Positions 54,301 through 62,862 of a stretch of DNA of 64,000 nucleotides are shown piece by piece; the first letter of the stretch is position 1; each line of letters begins with the position of its first letter. The notes under the pieces were generated by a model. The model was not told the origin of the DNA, searched no databases, and was given only the letters and a program-made list of their open reading frames with translations. Source of the stretch: Aureococcus anophagefferens (lineage: Eukaryota > Sar > Pelagophyceae > Pelagomonadales > Pelagomonadaceae); the NCBI RefSeq assembly GCF_000186865.1, contig NW_008705568.1, positions 707,513 through 771,512 of the forward strand, read 5' to 3'. The position numbers and the translations under genes are program-made.

Positions 54301-55712
54301 TGTGTGGAAATCAACCAGTGGAACGCCCTGTCCAGCGAAAACTTCAAACCTCTCTAGCTCGGCCAAATCGACGTCGATTCGGGTGATTTTTGGACGAATC
54401 GATTGCTCGCGTCGAGTTCTCGAAGCACAGACGAAGAACTCGTGTCAAACACGTCGAATAAGAGCACATTTAAGTCGGGTTGAAGATGTGATTTCCGCGC
54501 AGACTGGCACGTGTCCGGCGCGTTGACGACGGACCCCTCCCAGCCGTCGTCGCAGGCGCAGTCGCCGCTCGCGAGGTCGCAGGTGCCGTGGCCGTTGCAG
54601 TCCAGCAGGCAGCGCATGGTCCCGAGGTCCGACACGCGCACGGTGATGTTCGCGTGGAGCAGGCCGTCCGCGTCCGCGCGCATCTGGTCGTTCGTCACGC
54701 CGACGTAGCTCGTCCCGCCGTTCGACGAGTCGCCGTGGATGTAGTGGATGTCGGAGCAGTCGTAGTACCAGTTGAACCAGTCGCTGTAGCGGTAGTGGCT
54801 CAGCGTCGGCAGCGTGTCCGTCGAGAGCACGAGCCGCGGGTCCGCGGACGCCGCGCCCCAGTCGACCTGCGCGGGCGTCGCGTCTTCCGCCCGACTTCAA
54901 CGTGCGCGTCATCGAACGAGCCCTTCCGCCGCGCTTCGCGAACTCGACGAGCGCCATCGCTTCGTCCAAACATCAGCCGAATCGACATCGACGTGACGGA
55001 GCGCGAGAGTTCTGAAGTTCGGTCGGGACGTCCCGAACCGGCGGTCGACGTCCGCGCGGCGGTCGACCAGCTCCACGAGCACGTGGCTCCGCTTCGGCAG
55101 GTCCACGCGGAAGTAGGCCCACTCGCCCACGGCCAGCCCGTCGATGACGAGCGTCGTCCCGTCGACGAGGGGCGCCACGACCATGGAGCAGTCGCCGTAG
55201 AAGTCGGGCGCGTACGGCGCGTCGCAGACGCAGAGGCCCTCGTCGCAGTGGCCGTTGCCGCTGCAGTCGTTGTAGCAGGACCCGTCGCTCGAGTCGAAGT
55301 AGGACGCGAGGAAGCCCTTCTGCTTCGTCGTCGCCTTCGTGTGGTAGCCCGCGTCGCTGCTGAACGCGACCATGACGACGGCGTGCTCCGAGCGGACGAC
55401 CATCGGGCTCGGCAGCTCGCCGGAGAACGTCTCGCCGTGCTTGTCGTCGACGCCGTCGTAGACCGTCACCGTGTCGTGGTTGTGCTCCGTGTGGAAGAAG
55501 CCGAAGACGAGCGTGACGTGCGCCGCGCCCCGCAGCACCCAGCAGAGCTGCGTGCCGTCGGCGTACTCGCTGTCGGGCCCGCCGACGCCAAAGTCCTCGC
55601 CCGCCGTCTGGTTCACGCCGCAGTCCCAGGCGGCGCCGGACCCCAGGAGGGCCGCGAGGACCGCGCCGCGCAGGAGGGCAGCCGACGGCCACGCAATAAT
55701 TTTCCCCCACAT
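51320..55712 (-). CDS. CUB/EGF-repeat type I transmembrane receptor-like protein, five exons split by four introners
   Basis: Exons (minus, 5' to 3'): 55068-55712, 54511-54866, 53507-54299, 51997-53306, 51320-51785; 1189 residues, all phases fit. Signal peptide (AALLRGAVLAALLGSGAAW), CUB-like domain (~25-150, FFHTEHNHDTVTVYDGVDD), EGF (CSGNGHCDEGLCVCD), beta-rich PPC-like modules (WYVGVYNIWG, VYYVGVYNDK) alternating with EGF units, then at least five tandem EGF-like repeats (C-G-G-R-G-x-C) before a membrane helix (LAVLAGLLLLAAVGAFAL) and a ~70-residue acidic cytoplasmic tail. Probably a cell-surface adhesion or scavenger receptor. Its start codon lies 61 bp from the divergent sulfotransferase gene. 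Confidence 0.9.
51786..51996 (-). mobile_element. Introner element (long family), receptor intron 4
   Basis: 211-nt GC-AG intron; perfect 8-bp target copies CCGCGAGC on the + strand (GCTCGCGG in gene sense). Ends CTGTGTGGAAACC and GATTTCCACACAG. Element and gene share orientation; phase 2. Confidence 0.96.
53307..53506 (-). mobile_element. Introner element (diverged long family), receptor intron 3
   Basis: 200-nt GC-AG intron with perfect target copies GCGCACCA in gene sense. The ends differ from the main type: CGGGGCAGGAAAAG and CTTTTCCTGCCCAG are still inverted. The core retains GGCTGATTTTTGGACGA. Same orientation as the gene; phase 0. Confidence 0.93.
54300..54510 (+). mobile_element. Introner element (long family), antisense, receptor intron 2
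   Basis: 211 nt; perfect target copies ACTGGCAC on the + strand (GTGCCAGT in gene sense), giving a GT-AG intron on the minus strand. The element core reads in the + direction, opposite to the gene. Splicing uses the other inverted end (ATTTCCACACAG). Phase 2. Confidence 0.95.
54867..55067 (-). mobile_element. Introner element (GC-enriched old copy), receptor intron 1
   Basis: 201-nt GT-AG intron. Target copies GTCGACCG and GTCGACTG match at 7 of 8. The core is still alignable (GATTCGGCTGATGTTTGGAC) but has many A/T to G/C changes. Ends CCGCGCGGACGTCG and CGACGCCCGCGCAG. Same orientation as the gene; phase 0. Confidence 0.9.
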
Positions 55713-55773
55713 CGTGCCGCGAGGAGGGGTGCACCCAAATGGGCAGGGCAAACCTTTTTCGCCGTCGTCGACC
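55713..55773. promoter_or_regulatory. 61-bp bidirectional promoter, receptor and sulfotransferase
   Basis: Only 61 bp separate the two ATGs. Contents: CGTGCCGCGAGGAGGGGTGC, then CACCCAAATGGGC and an AAACCTTTTTC stretch. Both leaders must be very short or the transcripts overlap. Confidence 0.55.
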
Positions 55774-56971
55774 ATGGGCAGCCAGCATCGGTGGCTCGGC
55801 TGCCTCGCGCTCGCGTCGGCGCTCGACGTCGTCACGCACGAGACGCTGCGCGCGAGCGGGAAGAAGCGCGGCCCGACGCTGGAGCCGCCCTTCTTCGGGC
55901 GCACGGCGGCGGAGCGGGGCTGCGCGGCCCACTGCGCCCGCCAGGGCGCGGCGGCGGGCGGCGCCGCCGGCGCCGTCTTCATGCAGCACCTGCGCAAGGC
56001 CGGCGGCACGCTCCTGCGGAGCTACCTCGTCAACTACCGCTGCGAGCGCGCGGGCCAGCGGTCGCGGCAGACGAACGCCCAAGGCCGGGACGACGCGCGT
56101 CGTCGTGCAGGAGCAGCTCGCCTTCAACACCTACTCCCTCGCGGCGGAGCCCCACGCCATCTTCATCACGTGCCTCCGCGAGCCCGTGGACCGCGTCATC
56201 AGCGCCTACTTCTTCAGCGGCAAGTGGAAGCAGAACGACCACCGGCGGCTCAACACGACGGCGCGGTCCTTGGAGGCCTGGATGAAGGAGGTCGGCGACG
56301 CGAGCGCGCGCCGCGCCTGGAGCTCGAAAGACGCAATGACGAAGCGCGGCGCCTGGCCGCCGCGCGTGCGCATCTGGGAGGAGGTGGCCAACTACTACGT
56401 GCAGATCTTCTCCGGCGTCGCCGCGCGGCCCGCGGAGGAGCGCCACTACCTCGCGGCCCGGGCCGCCCTCGAGTCCTTCGACGTCGTCCTCATCCTCGAG
56501 AAGCTCCAGACGCCCGCGGGCCGCGCCAGCGCCGAGGCGCTCCTGCGCCGCGTGCTGCCCCCGACGGGCTGCCCGCCGACGCTGCCGGAGCAGAAGGTCA
56601 ACGAGGGCAAGCTCCGCGTCCGGGAGACGCCCCTGACCGCCGGGGAGCGCCGCGCCATCGCGGCGCTCAACGGCTGGGACTCGCGGCTCTACGCCGACGC
56701 CGTGGCGCTGAGCGACGCGCGGGAGCGCGGGCCGCCGCCGTGCCCGGCGCCCGAGGCCGCCAACTGCACCGTGGGCACGCACCCGGACGAGCCGAACCTG
56801 CTCGACGGCGAGAACATCATGCGCGGCTGCCACCGCTTCTGGCGGCCCTGCGGCGGGAATTCGAAGAAGCCGCCGCCGCCGGCGGCGACCGCGCGCGCGG
56901 TGCCGCTCTCGTCCGTCGCGCTGTCGAACCCCGCGCGGCCGCCCCCGCTGGCCCCGCCGCGGCCGGGCTAG
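55774..56971 (+). CDS. Golgi-type sulfotransferase, one short intron or frame change
   Basis: A signal/anchor leader (GCLALASALDVVTHE) is followed by the PAPS-binding 5'-PSB motif FMQHLRKAGGTLLRSYL and, in the second frame, the 3'-PB motif FITCLREPVDRVISAYFFSG. Then HRRLNTTARSLEAWMKE, IWEEVANYYVQIFSGV and a Pro-rich tail. The family transfers sulfate to carbohydrate or tyrosine. Between them the frame advances by one: a 61-nt GC-AG intron at 56050-56110 (ending GTCGTGCAG) would fix it. This intron has no target duplication. Specific acceptor unknown. Confidence 0.8.
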
Positions 56972-57005
56972 GGGACGATCGGAGCTCGGTTACGCGGGCG
57001 CCGCC

Positions 57006-58280
57006 CTACTTTTTCTTCCCCTTCTTGCCCCCCTTCTTCTGGACGCCGCCGCGGATTTTGCAGTGCTGCGCGTCGAGCGTGGCGATGAGCTCCGGCGGGA
57101 GCTTGCAGACCTGCTTCTTCGCCGCGCGGAGGTCGAGCTCGCGGAGGTTCGCCCAGGCGACGGCCGTGTTCGGCAGCGACTTGAGGCCCGGGCACTTCTT
57201 CGCCTGGAGCTCCTGCAGGTTCACGAGGTCGCCGCTGCTGCTCGGGAGGTTCGCGAACTTGCCGCAGTTGTTGATGTAGAGCTCGCTCAGGGACTGGCAG
57301 GACGCGATGGCGTCCGGCAGCGTCCGCAAGTTGTTCGACGACAGCGTGAGCCGCGTGCACTTGGTCAGCGAGCCGATCTGCTCCGGGAGCGCGTCGAGCT
57401 TGTTCTTGTAGAGGTGGAGCTCCTCGACCTCCGTGAGGTGGGCCAGCACCTCGGCGGGCACGTCGGCGATGCGGTTGTTGCCGAGGTGGAGCTTCTTGAG
57501 CTCGCGGCAGGCCGACAGCGCCGGGGGCACGTGGCTCAGGTGGTTCGTGCGGACGTCGAGCTCGCGGAGCTTCGTGAGGAACGACACCTCGTCGGGGAGC
57601 ACGGCGATCTCGTTCGTGCCCAGGTAGAGCGTCTCGCACTCCGTCCAGTGGCGCATGGCCGGGCCGGGCAGCGCCGCGAGCTTGTTGTTCCGGAGGTTGA
57701 GGTACGTGAGCCCCGTCCACGCCGCGCTGCTCTCGGGCAGCGCCTTGAGCTCGTTCTTCGCCGCGGAGAAGCGCTTCATGAGCTTCCAGTCGCCGACGTT
57801 CTCCGGGAGCTCCGTGAGCTGGTTCCCGTCCAGCGCCAGGTCCTCGAGCGCGACCATCTTCGTACATCTCTCCGACAGGGGCCCGTTGAAGAAGTTGTCG
57901 CTCAGGTTGAGCTTCCGGAGCACGTTGAGCTCCTCGATCATGGAGAAGACGTGGTCGCTGCCGAAGAGCTGGTTCCGGCTCAGGTCGAGCTCCGTGAGCT
58001 TCCGCAGCTCGGGCACGGTCCGCAGCTCCTCGGGCACGAAGCCCAGGTTGCTCCGGCTCAGGTCCAGCGTCTCCTTGCCCTGGACGACGGCGCGCCGGAT
58101 CTTGAAGAAGACGCACTCGAGGCGGATGGCGTCGGCGCGCTCGCTGCGCACGGCGGCGTCGCCGAGGCGCGGGCACATGCAGCGCTCGCGCTCGCGGATG
58201 ATCGTCCGCGTCGTCACGACCTCGGGGCCCACGGGGCCCTTGCCCTTGCCCTTGCCCTTCTTGCCCTTGCCCTTGGCCAT
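57006..58280 (-). CDS. Leucine-rich-repeat protein (plant-intracellular/Ras-group type)
   Basis: 424 residues. A Lys/Gly-rich head (MAKGKGKKGKGKGKG) and a short Cys/Arg segment, then about 13 LRRs of the L-x-x-L-x-L-x-x-N-x-L-x-x-L-P type, e.g. LTELDLSRNQLFGSD, LEDLALDGNQLTELPENVG, LRELDVRTNHLSHVPPALS, LKKLHLGNNRIADVPAEVL. The C-terminus is again Lys-rich. These repeats build a curved protein-binding surface as in SHOC2/PIRL proteins. No kinase or membrane segment. Confidence 0.85.
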   Translation of the reverse strand: MAKGKGKKGKGKGKGPVGPEVVTTRTIIRERERCMCPRLGDAAVRSERADAIRLECVFFKIRRAVVQGKETLDLSRSNLGFVPEELRTVPELRKLTELDLSRNQLFGSDHVFSMIEELNVLRKLNLSDNFFNGPLSERCTKMVALEDLALDGNQLTELPENVGDWKLMKRFSAAKNELKALPESSAAWTGLTYLNLRNNKLAALPGPAMRHWTECETLYLGTNEIAVLPDEVSFLTKLRELDVRTNHLSHVPPALSACRELKKLHLGNNRIADVPAEVLAHLTEVEELHLYKNKLDALPEQIGSLTKCTRLTLSSNNLRTLPDAIASCQSLSELYINNCGKFANLPSSSGDLVNLQELQAKKCPGLKSLPNTAVAWANLRELDLRAAKKQVCKLPPELIATLDAQHCKIRGGVQKKGGKKGKKK

Positions 58281-58484
58281 GGTCGCGCCGGGGCGACGCC
58301 CGCGCCGAGTCTAGCGCGTCGGCCGGGCTCCCGGAGCGCCCTCAATAACGCAAAGGCTGTGGTATCGGACGTATCTGGGCAAATGAAGCACGGCAACCCA
58401 CTTCAGCACCGGCCTTCTGCTTCGCGCCCAAGCTGCGGCGAGCTCGACTGCCGCCTCGAGTGCCGACCGCCGCCACCGCGACGA

Positions 58485-59105
58485 ATGCAAACGCTCACCA
58501 TGGCCTTGCTGCTCGCCGCTCGGTCCGCGCGCTCCTTCGTCGCGCGCGCGCCGGCGGTGCGGCCGCCGAGCGCGCGCGCCATGTCGTCGAGCGGATCCTA
58601 CGACATGGAGGGCACCATCAGCAAGATCGGCGAGGTGCAGACCTTCGAGAGCGGCTTCGCCAAGATCGAGTTCGTCGTCACGACGGAGGAGATGTACCCG
58701 CAGGAGGTCAAGTTCGCACCGCGCCCGCGTCCGGCCGCGCGCGTCTTTCGCCGCGGCTTTCGCCGCGGCGGCGAAACCAGGGCCGCCGCCGCGAGCGCTT
58801 TCCCCCCGCCGCAGGATCTCTTCAAGGACAAGATCGGCCTGCTCGATTCCTACGCCGTCGACGACAGGGTCTGCGTGTCCTTCAACATCCGCGGCAACGA
58901 GTGGCAGGGCCGCCACTACGTGAACCTGCAGGCGTGGCGGCTCCAGAACCTCGCGGCCGGCGGCGGCGACGGCTACGCGAGCCCGCCCGTCGCGTCGTCG
59001 GGCGGCGCGAGCGCGAGCCCCTTGGACGCGCCGTTCAGCTCCTTCACCGCGGACCCGCCCGCGGACGGCGGCGCCGCGCCGAAGAAGGACGACGTGCCCT
59101 TCTAG
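58485..59105 (+). CDS. DUF3127 (single-strand-binding-like) protein, organelle-targeted, one GC-AG intron
   Basis: The leader (TMALLLAARSARSFVARAPAVRPPSARAM, read in parts) suggests plastid or mitochondrial import. The body matches DUF3127: MEGTISKIGEVQTFESGFAK, VVTTEEMYPQEVKF, then DKIGLLDSYAVDDRVCVSFN, IRGNEWQGRHYVNLQAWRL. A stretch of 33 codons (58716-58814, GC...CCGCAG) interrupts the motif between KF and DLFKDK, and is best read as a 99-nt GC-AG intron that happens to be in frame. DUF3127 is known mainly from Bacteroidetes and resembles an OB/SSB fold; nucleic-acid binding in an organelle is a plausible guess. Confidence 0.75.
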   Translation: MQTLTMALLLAARSARSFVARAPAVRPPSARAMSSSGSYDMEGTISKIGEVQTFESGFAKIEFVVTTEEMYPQEVKFAPRPRPAARVFRRGFRRGGETRAAAASAFPPPQDLFKDKIGLLDSYAVDDRVCVSFNIRGNEWQGRHYVNLQAWRLQNLAAGGGDGYASPPVASSGGASASPLDAPFSSFTADPPADGGAAPKKDDVPF

Positions 59106-59374
59106 GCTCGTAAAAAGCAAAAAGCCCGTGCTCTTCTAGAGGCGCTATAACTGCTGTACATGTTCGACCCCAATTGCAATTTTGCCGATCTCGGGGCCTT
59201 TAGCGAAGGGCAACATCCCATCAACAAAACTTCAAGCTTCGCAGTGGCAAAAAATTCTCGCCGGTGCTCCCAGCCAACCGGGCTGTTGGAGCCCGCCGCT
59301 GCCCGCAGAGCGCCGACGAAGCGTCGGGCGAGCCTCGAGGCACACGTCACACGTCAAAAAGGCTGCCCGCCGGC

Positions 59375-60460
59375 ATGGGTGTCAAGGAGATGATCGCCGC
59401 TGCGAAGGCGAAGGAGGAGGCGGCCAAGGCGGCCAAGGCCGCGCCGCCGAAGGCGCCCACGCCCAAGGGCGGCGGCTCGTCCGTCGCCGACCGCATGGCG
59501 GCCATGCAGCGGCGCGCGTCGGAGAAGAAGGAGGCGCCGCCGCCGGCGAAGGCGCCGGCCGCGCCGCCGGCGAAGGCGCCGGCCGCCGCGCCGCCGGCGG
59601 CCGCCGCGCCCGAGCCCAGGAAGCCCTCCGTCGCCGAGCGCATGGCCGCGCTGCAGAAGAAGGCCGCGCCGCCCGCGCCGGAGCCGCCGCCCGCCGCGTC
59701 GTCGCCCGGGTCCGTCAAGGAGCGCATGGCCGCGCTGAACCGCGCGTCGTCGCACAAGTCCGTCGCGCCGCCCGCGCCGCCCAAGGCGTCGCCGCCGAAG
59801 ACGTCCGTCGCCGAGCGCATGGCCGCCATGCAGCGGCGCGCGTCGGAGAAGGCCGCGCCGCCGCCCGCGCCGTCGCCCAGGGCCCCCGCGCCGAAGGCGT
59901 CCGTCGCCGACCGCATGGCCGCGCTGCAGAAGAAGGCGTCCTTCCGAGAGCCGCCCGCGGACGAGGCGCCGCCCGCGAAGCGCGCGCCGTCCACGTCCGT
60001 CGCCGAGCGCATGGCCGCCATGCAGCGCAAGGCGTCCGAGGCCGCCGCGCCGGACGCCGCGCCCGGTGCCGAGGCGAAGACGCCGCGCCAGTCCGGCGGC
60101 ATCAAGGCGCGCCTCGCGGCCATGGGCGGCGGCGTGCCCATGATGGGCATGCCGGGCATGGCGCCGCCGCGCGGCATCCCCGGCATGGCGGGCCCGGGCG
60201 CGCCGCCGCCGTTCGCGCGCGCCAAGTCCGAGGGGCCGCCGGCGCCGCCGGGCGAGCTCACGCACGCGACCATGGCCCGCGCCAAGGCGCCGAAGCGGCG
60301 GCCCAAGACCGCGTCCTTCGACCCGGCCAAGCTCGGCGCCGAGTTCGCGAAGCTCGAGGCCATCGAGCCCGCGCGCGCCGCGGCCAAATCCGAGCCCGCG
60401 CCGCGGCCAAAGTCCACGTCGTCCGCGTCGACGGCGTCGGAGCCCATCATGGACTGCTGA
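59375..60460 (+). CDS. CPI-motif protein with repeated ERMAAxQ helices (capping-protein/WASH-linked type)
   Basis: 361 residues from the ATG at 59375. Six short helical repeats of S-V-A-[DE]-R-M-A-A-[ML]-Q-[RK]-[RK]-A are spaced by Pro/Ala-rich linkers. A Met/Gly/Pro segment (MMGMPGMAPPRGIPG) follows, and then ELTHATMARAKAPKRRPKT, which fits the capping-protein-interaction (CPI) consensus L-x-H-x-T-x2-R-P-K-x6-P except for Ala in place of the first Pro. CPI proteins (CD2AP, CapZIP, FAM21) regulate actin capping. The repeats resemble motifs in those proteins. Inferred role: actin capping or endosomal actin control. Confidence 0.6.
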   Translation: MGVKEMIAAAKAKEEAAKAAKAAPPKAPTPKGGGSSVADRMAAMQRRASEKKEAPPPAKAPAAPPAKAPAAAPPAAAAPEPRKPSVAERMAALQKKAAPPAPEPPPAASSPGSVKERMAALNRASSHKSVAPPAPPKASPPKTSVAERMAAMQRRASEKAAPPPAPSPRAPAPKASVADRMAALQKKASFREPPADEAPPAKRAPSTSVAERMAAMQRKASEAAAPDAAPGAEAKTPRQSGGIKARLAAMGGGVPMMGMPGMAPPRGIPGMAGPGAPPPFARAKSEGPPAPPGELTHATMARAKAPKRRPKTASFDPAKLGAEFAKLEAIEPARAAAKSEPAPRPKSTSSASTASEPIMDC

Positions 60461-60506
60461 GCGCCGCGCGTCGTTTTTTACCACGTTTTGGAGCTTGGTT
60501 GAACGG

Positions 60507-62154
60507 ATGATGCCTCCAAGTTGCACCCTGAGGCATGATGGACGCTTGCCAGCGCATATGATCGCGTCGCTGCGCGCGTCGATCCTGCGCGGCGACGCGA
60601 CGGCGACGTCGCTCGCGGCGGCCGCCGTCGCCGCGGCGCGCGCGAGCCCCTGGAACGACTTCGTGCGCGTCGACGAGGCGCGCGCGGCGGCGACGAGCCG
60701 GCGGCTGGATGCGGGCGCGCGCAAAGACGCGCCGCTCTTCGGCGTGCCCTTCGCCGCGAAGGCCAACCTCTGCGTCGCCGGCGAGACGCCGACGGCGGGG
60801 AGCGCGGCCGTCGGCGGCTGGGTCGCGCGCGCCGACGCGACGGCCGTGGCGAGGCTCGCGGACGCGGGCGCCGTGCTCGTGGGATCGACGAACTGCGACG
60901 AGTTCGGCATGGGCAGCACGGGCGAGGCCTCGGCCCACGGCGCGACGTTGAACCCCCGCGACGCCGCGGCGTCGCCCGGCGGGTCGAGCAGCGGGAGCGC
61001 CGCGGCCGTCGCCGCGGGTTCCGTGCCCTTCGCGCTCGGCAGCGACACGGGCGGCAGCGTGCGCCTGCCGGCGAGCTGGTGCGGCGTCGTCGGGCTCAAG
61101 CCCAGCTACGGCCGCGTGTCGCGCCACGGGCTCCTGGCCTACTGCTCCTCGACGGACTGCGTCGGCGTCCTCGCGACGTCCGGTGCGGAAATCTAATCTT
61201 CAACCCGACTTCAATGTGAGCATATTCGAATGTTTTGACACACGCACGTCCGCCGTGCTTCGAGAACGTGACGAGAGCAATCGATCCGTCCAAGAATCAG
61301 CCGAATCGACTTCGATTTGGCCGAGCTAGAGAAATGTTTCCACGCAGGCGACGTCCGTCGGCGACGCCGCGGCGGTGCTGCGCGTCATCGCGGGCGCCGA
61401 CGGCCTCGACGCGACCTGCGTCGACGCGCCCGTCGAGGACTACGCGGGCCTGCTGGCGGCGCCGTCGAACTTTCGCGTCGCGGCCGTCGCCGAGGCGTCG
61501 GACCTCGCGGACGCGGACGCGGCCGCGGCGGCCGCGGCCGCGGCCGCGGCCCTCGGCGCCGACGTCGTGTCTCTGCCCTGGCTGCGCGACGCCTGCGCGG
61601 CCTACTACGTGCTGTCGGCGTCCGAGGCCTTCGGGAACCTGTCGCGCTACGCCCACGTGGACCGGCCGCGCACGGCCGAGGCCTGGCGGCGCGTCGACCA
61701 CGCGTCCGCGCCCTTCGGCGCCGAGGTGCTCCGGCGCCTGCGGCTCGGCGCGCACTTCCTGGGCGACCGCCACGCCGACGGCCTCTACGGGCGCGCCGAG
61801 GCCGTGCGCGACGCCGTGCGGCGCGACCTCGCGTCCGTGTTCCGCGACTACGACGCGCTCGTGCTGCCCGTGGCGCCGACGGCGGCGCCGGCCGCCGGCG
61901 CGGCGCGCGGCGCGCCGTCGCGCGCGCCGCGGCCGCCGGCGGGCTCGCTGCTCGCGGCCGTCGAGGGCGACCTGCCCGACGGCTGGGCCCACGACCAGCT
62001 CACGTGCTTCGCGTCCCTCGCCGGCGCGCCGGCGCTGTCGCTGCCCTTTGGGGCGTCGCGCGCGGGGCTGCCCGTCGGCGTCCAGGTCGTCGCGCGGCCC
62101 CTCGGCGACGCGACGGCGCTGCGCGTCGCGGCGGCCCTCGAGGGCGCCCGTTAG
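60507..62154 (+). CDS. Glutamyl-tRNA(Gln) amidotransferase subunit A, split by an introner
   Basis: Exons 60507-61172 and 61348-62154; 490 residues, normal for GatA. Catalytic triad visible: Lys in FGVPFAAKANLCVAG, and the cis-Ser and nucleophile Ser in ASPGGSSSGSAAAVA plus GSDTGGSVRLPAS. Exon 2 continues through DYDALVLPVAPT to LPVGVQVVARPLGD. GatA with GatB/GatC converts Glu-tRNA(Gln) to Gln-tRNA(Gln) in organelles. The homology starts near MIASLRASILRGD (60558); the first ATG at 60507 is used here. The intron phase is 0. Confidence 0.92.
61173..61347 (-). mobile_element. Introner element (long family, shortened), antisense, intron of GatA
   Basis: 175-nt GC-AG intron with perfect target copies GCGACGTC. 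Ends CGGTGCGGAAA and TTTCCACGCAG. The core reads antisense to the gene (CCGACTTCAATGTGAGCATA). About 36 nt shorter than full copies, mainly at the left end. Confidence 0.95.
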
Positions 62155-62163
62155 CGCGCGCGC

Positions 62164-62862
62164 CTAGAAGTTCATGGCCGCGACGACGGCCTGGGCGCAG
62201 GCCGTCGCGCTCTGGGGGTTCTGGGCCGTGATGAGGTTGCCCGCGACGCAGACGTTGGACGTCCAGGGGTCCGCCTCCTTGAACGCGCCGCCCTTGGCCT
62301 TGAACTCGTCCTCCATGAAGACGGAGTTGGCCTTGACCCAGTCCGTCGCGCCGGCCTGGGCCTCCTCCGTGTTCGTGAACGCGCAGACCTCGAGGCCGGC
62401 GACGAGCGGCGTGCCGTCCGGCTTCGTCGGCTCGATGAGGCCCATGGGCCCGTGGCAGTCCGCCGCGACGACCTTGCCCGCCGCGTACATCTTCTCGACG
62501 CAGGCCTTGAGCTCCGCGCCGGGCTCGCCGACGAAGTCGACGCAGCAGCCGTGGCCGCCGGCGAGGTAGAGGCAGTCGAAGTCGTCCGCCATCGACGCGA
62601 CGAGCTTCGCCGTGTGGCCGAGCGCGCCGATGGCGTCGGCGTCGTGCATGAAGCGCTTCGCCTCGACGGTGAAGAAATCGCCCTTGCAGCTGCCCGCGTC
62701 GATGGGCACGGCGCCGCCGGCGATGGACGCGAGCGTGACCTCGAGGCCCGCCTCCTTGAGGATGTAGTAGGGCTCGGCCAGCTCCGCGAGCCAGAGGCCC
62801 GTGGGGTTCCCGCCCATGGACGAGGCCGACGTGGAGACGAGGAGGACCTTCTTGGCGGGCAT
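62164..62862 (-). CDS. DJ-1/PfpI family protein (Hsp31/glyoxalase III-like)
   Basis: 232 residues from the ATG at 62862 (MPAKKVLLVSTSASS); a longer start at 62979 would add a possible transit-type leader. The fold is class I glutamine amidotransferase-like: EVTLASIAGGAVPIDAGS, FDCLYLAGGHGCCVDF (usually G-G-H-G-T/A-M-x-D-F) and VVAADCHGPMGL, the nucleophile elbow with Cys-His. Relatives are methylglyoxal-detoxifying or chaperone proteins. The extra Cys in GHGCC is unusual. Confidence 0.9.
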   Translation of the reverse strand: MPAKKVLLVSTSASSMGGNPTGLWLAELAEPYYILKEAGLEVTLASIAGGAVPIDAGSCKGDFFTVEAKRFMHDADAIGALGHTAKLVASMADDFDCLYLAGGHGCCVDFVGEPGAELKACVEKMYAAGKVVAADCHGPMGLIEPTKPDGTPLVAGLEVCAFTNTEEAQAGATDWVKANSVFMEDEFKAKGGAFKEADPWTSNVCVAGNLITAQNPQSATACAQAVVAAMNF

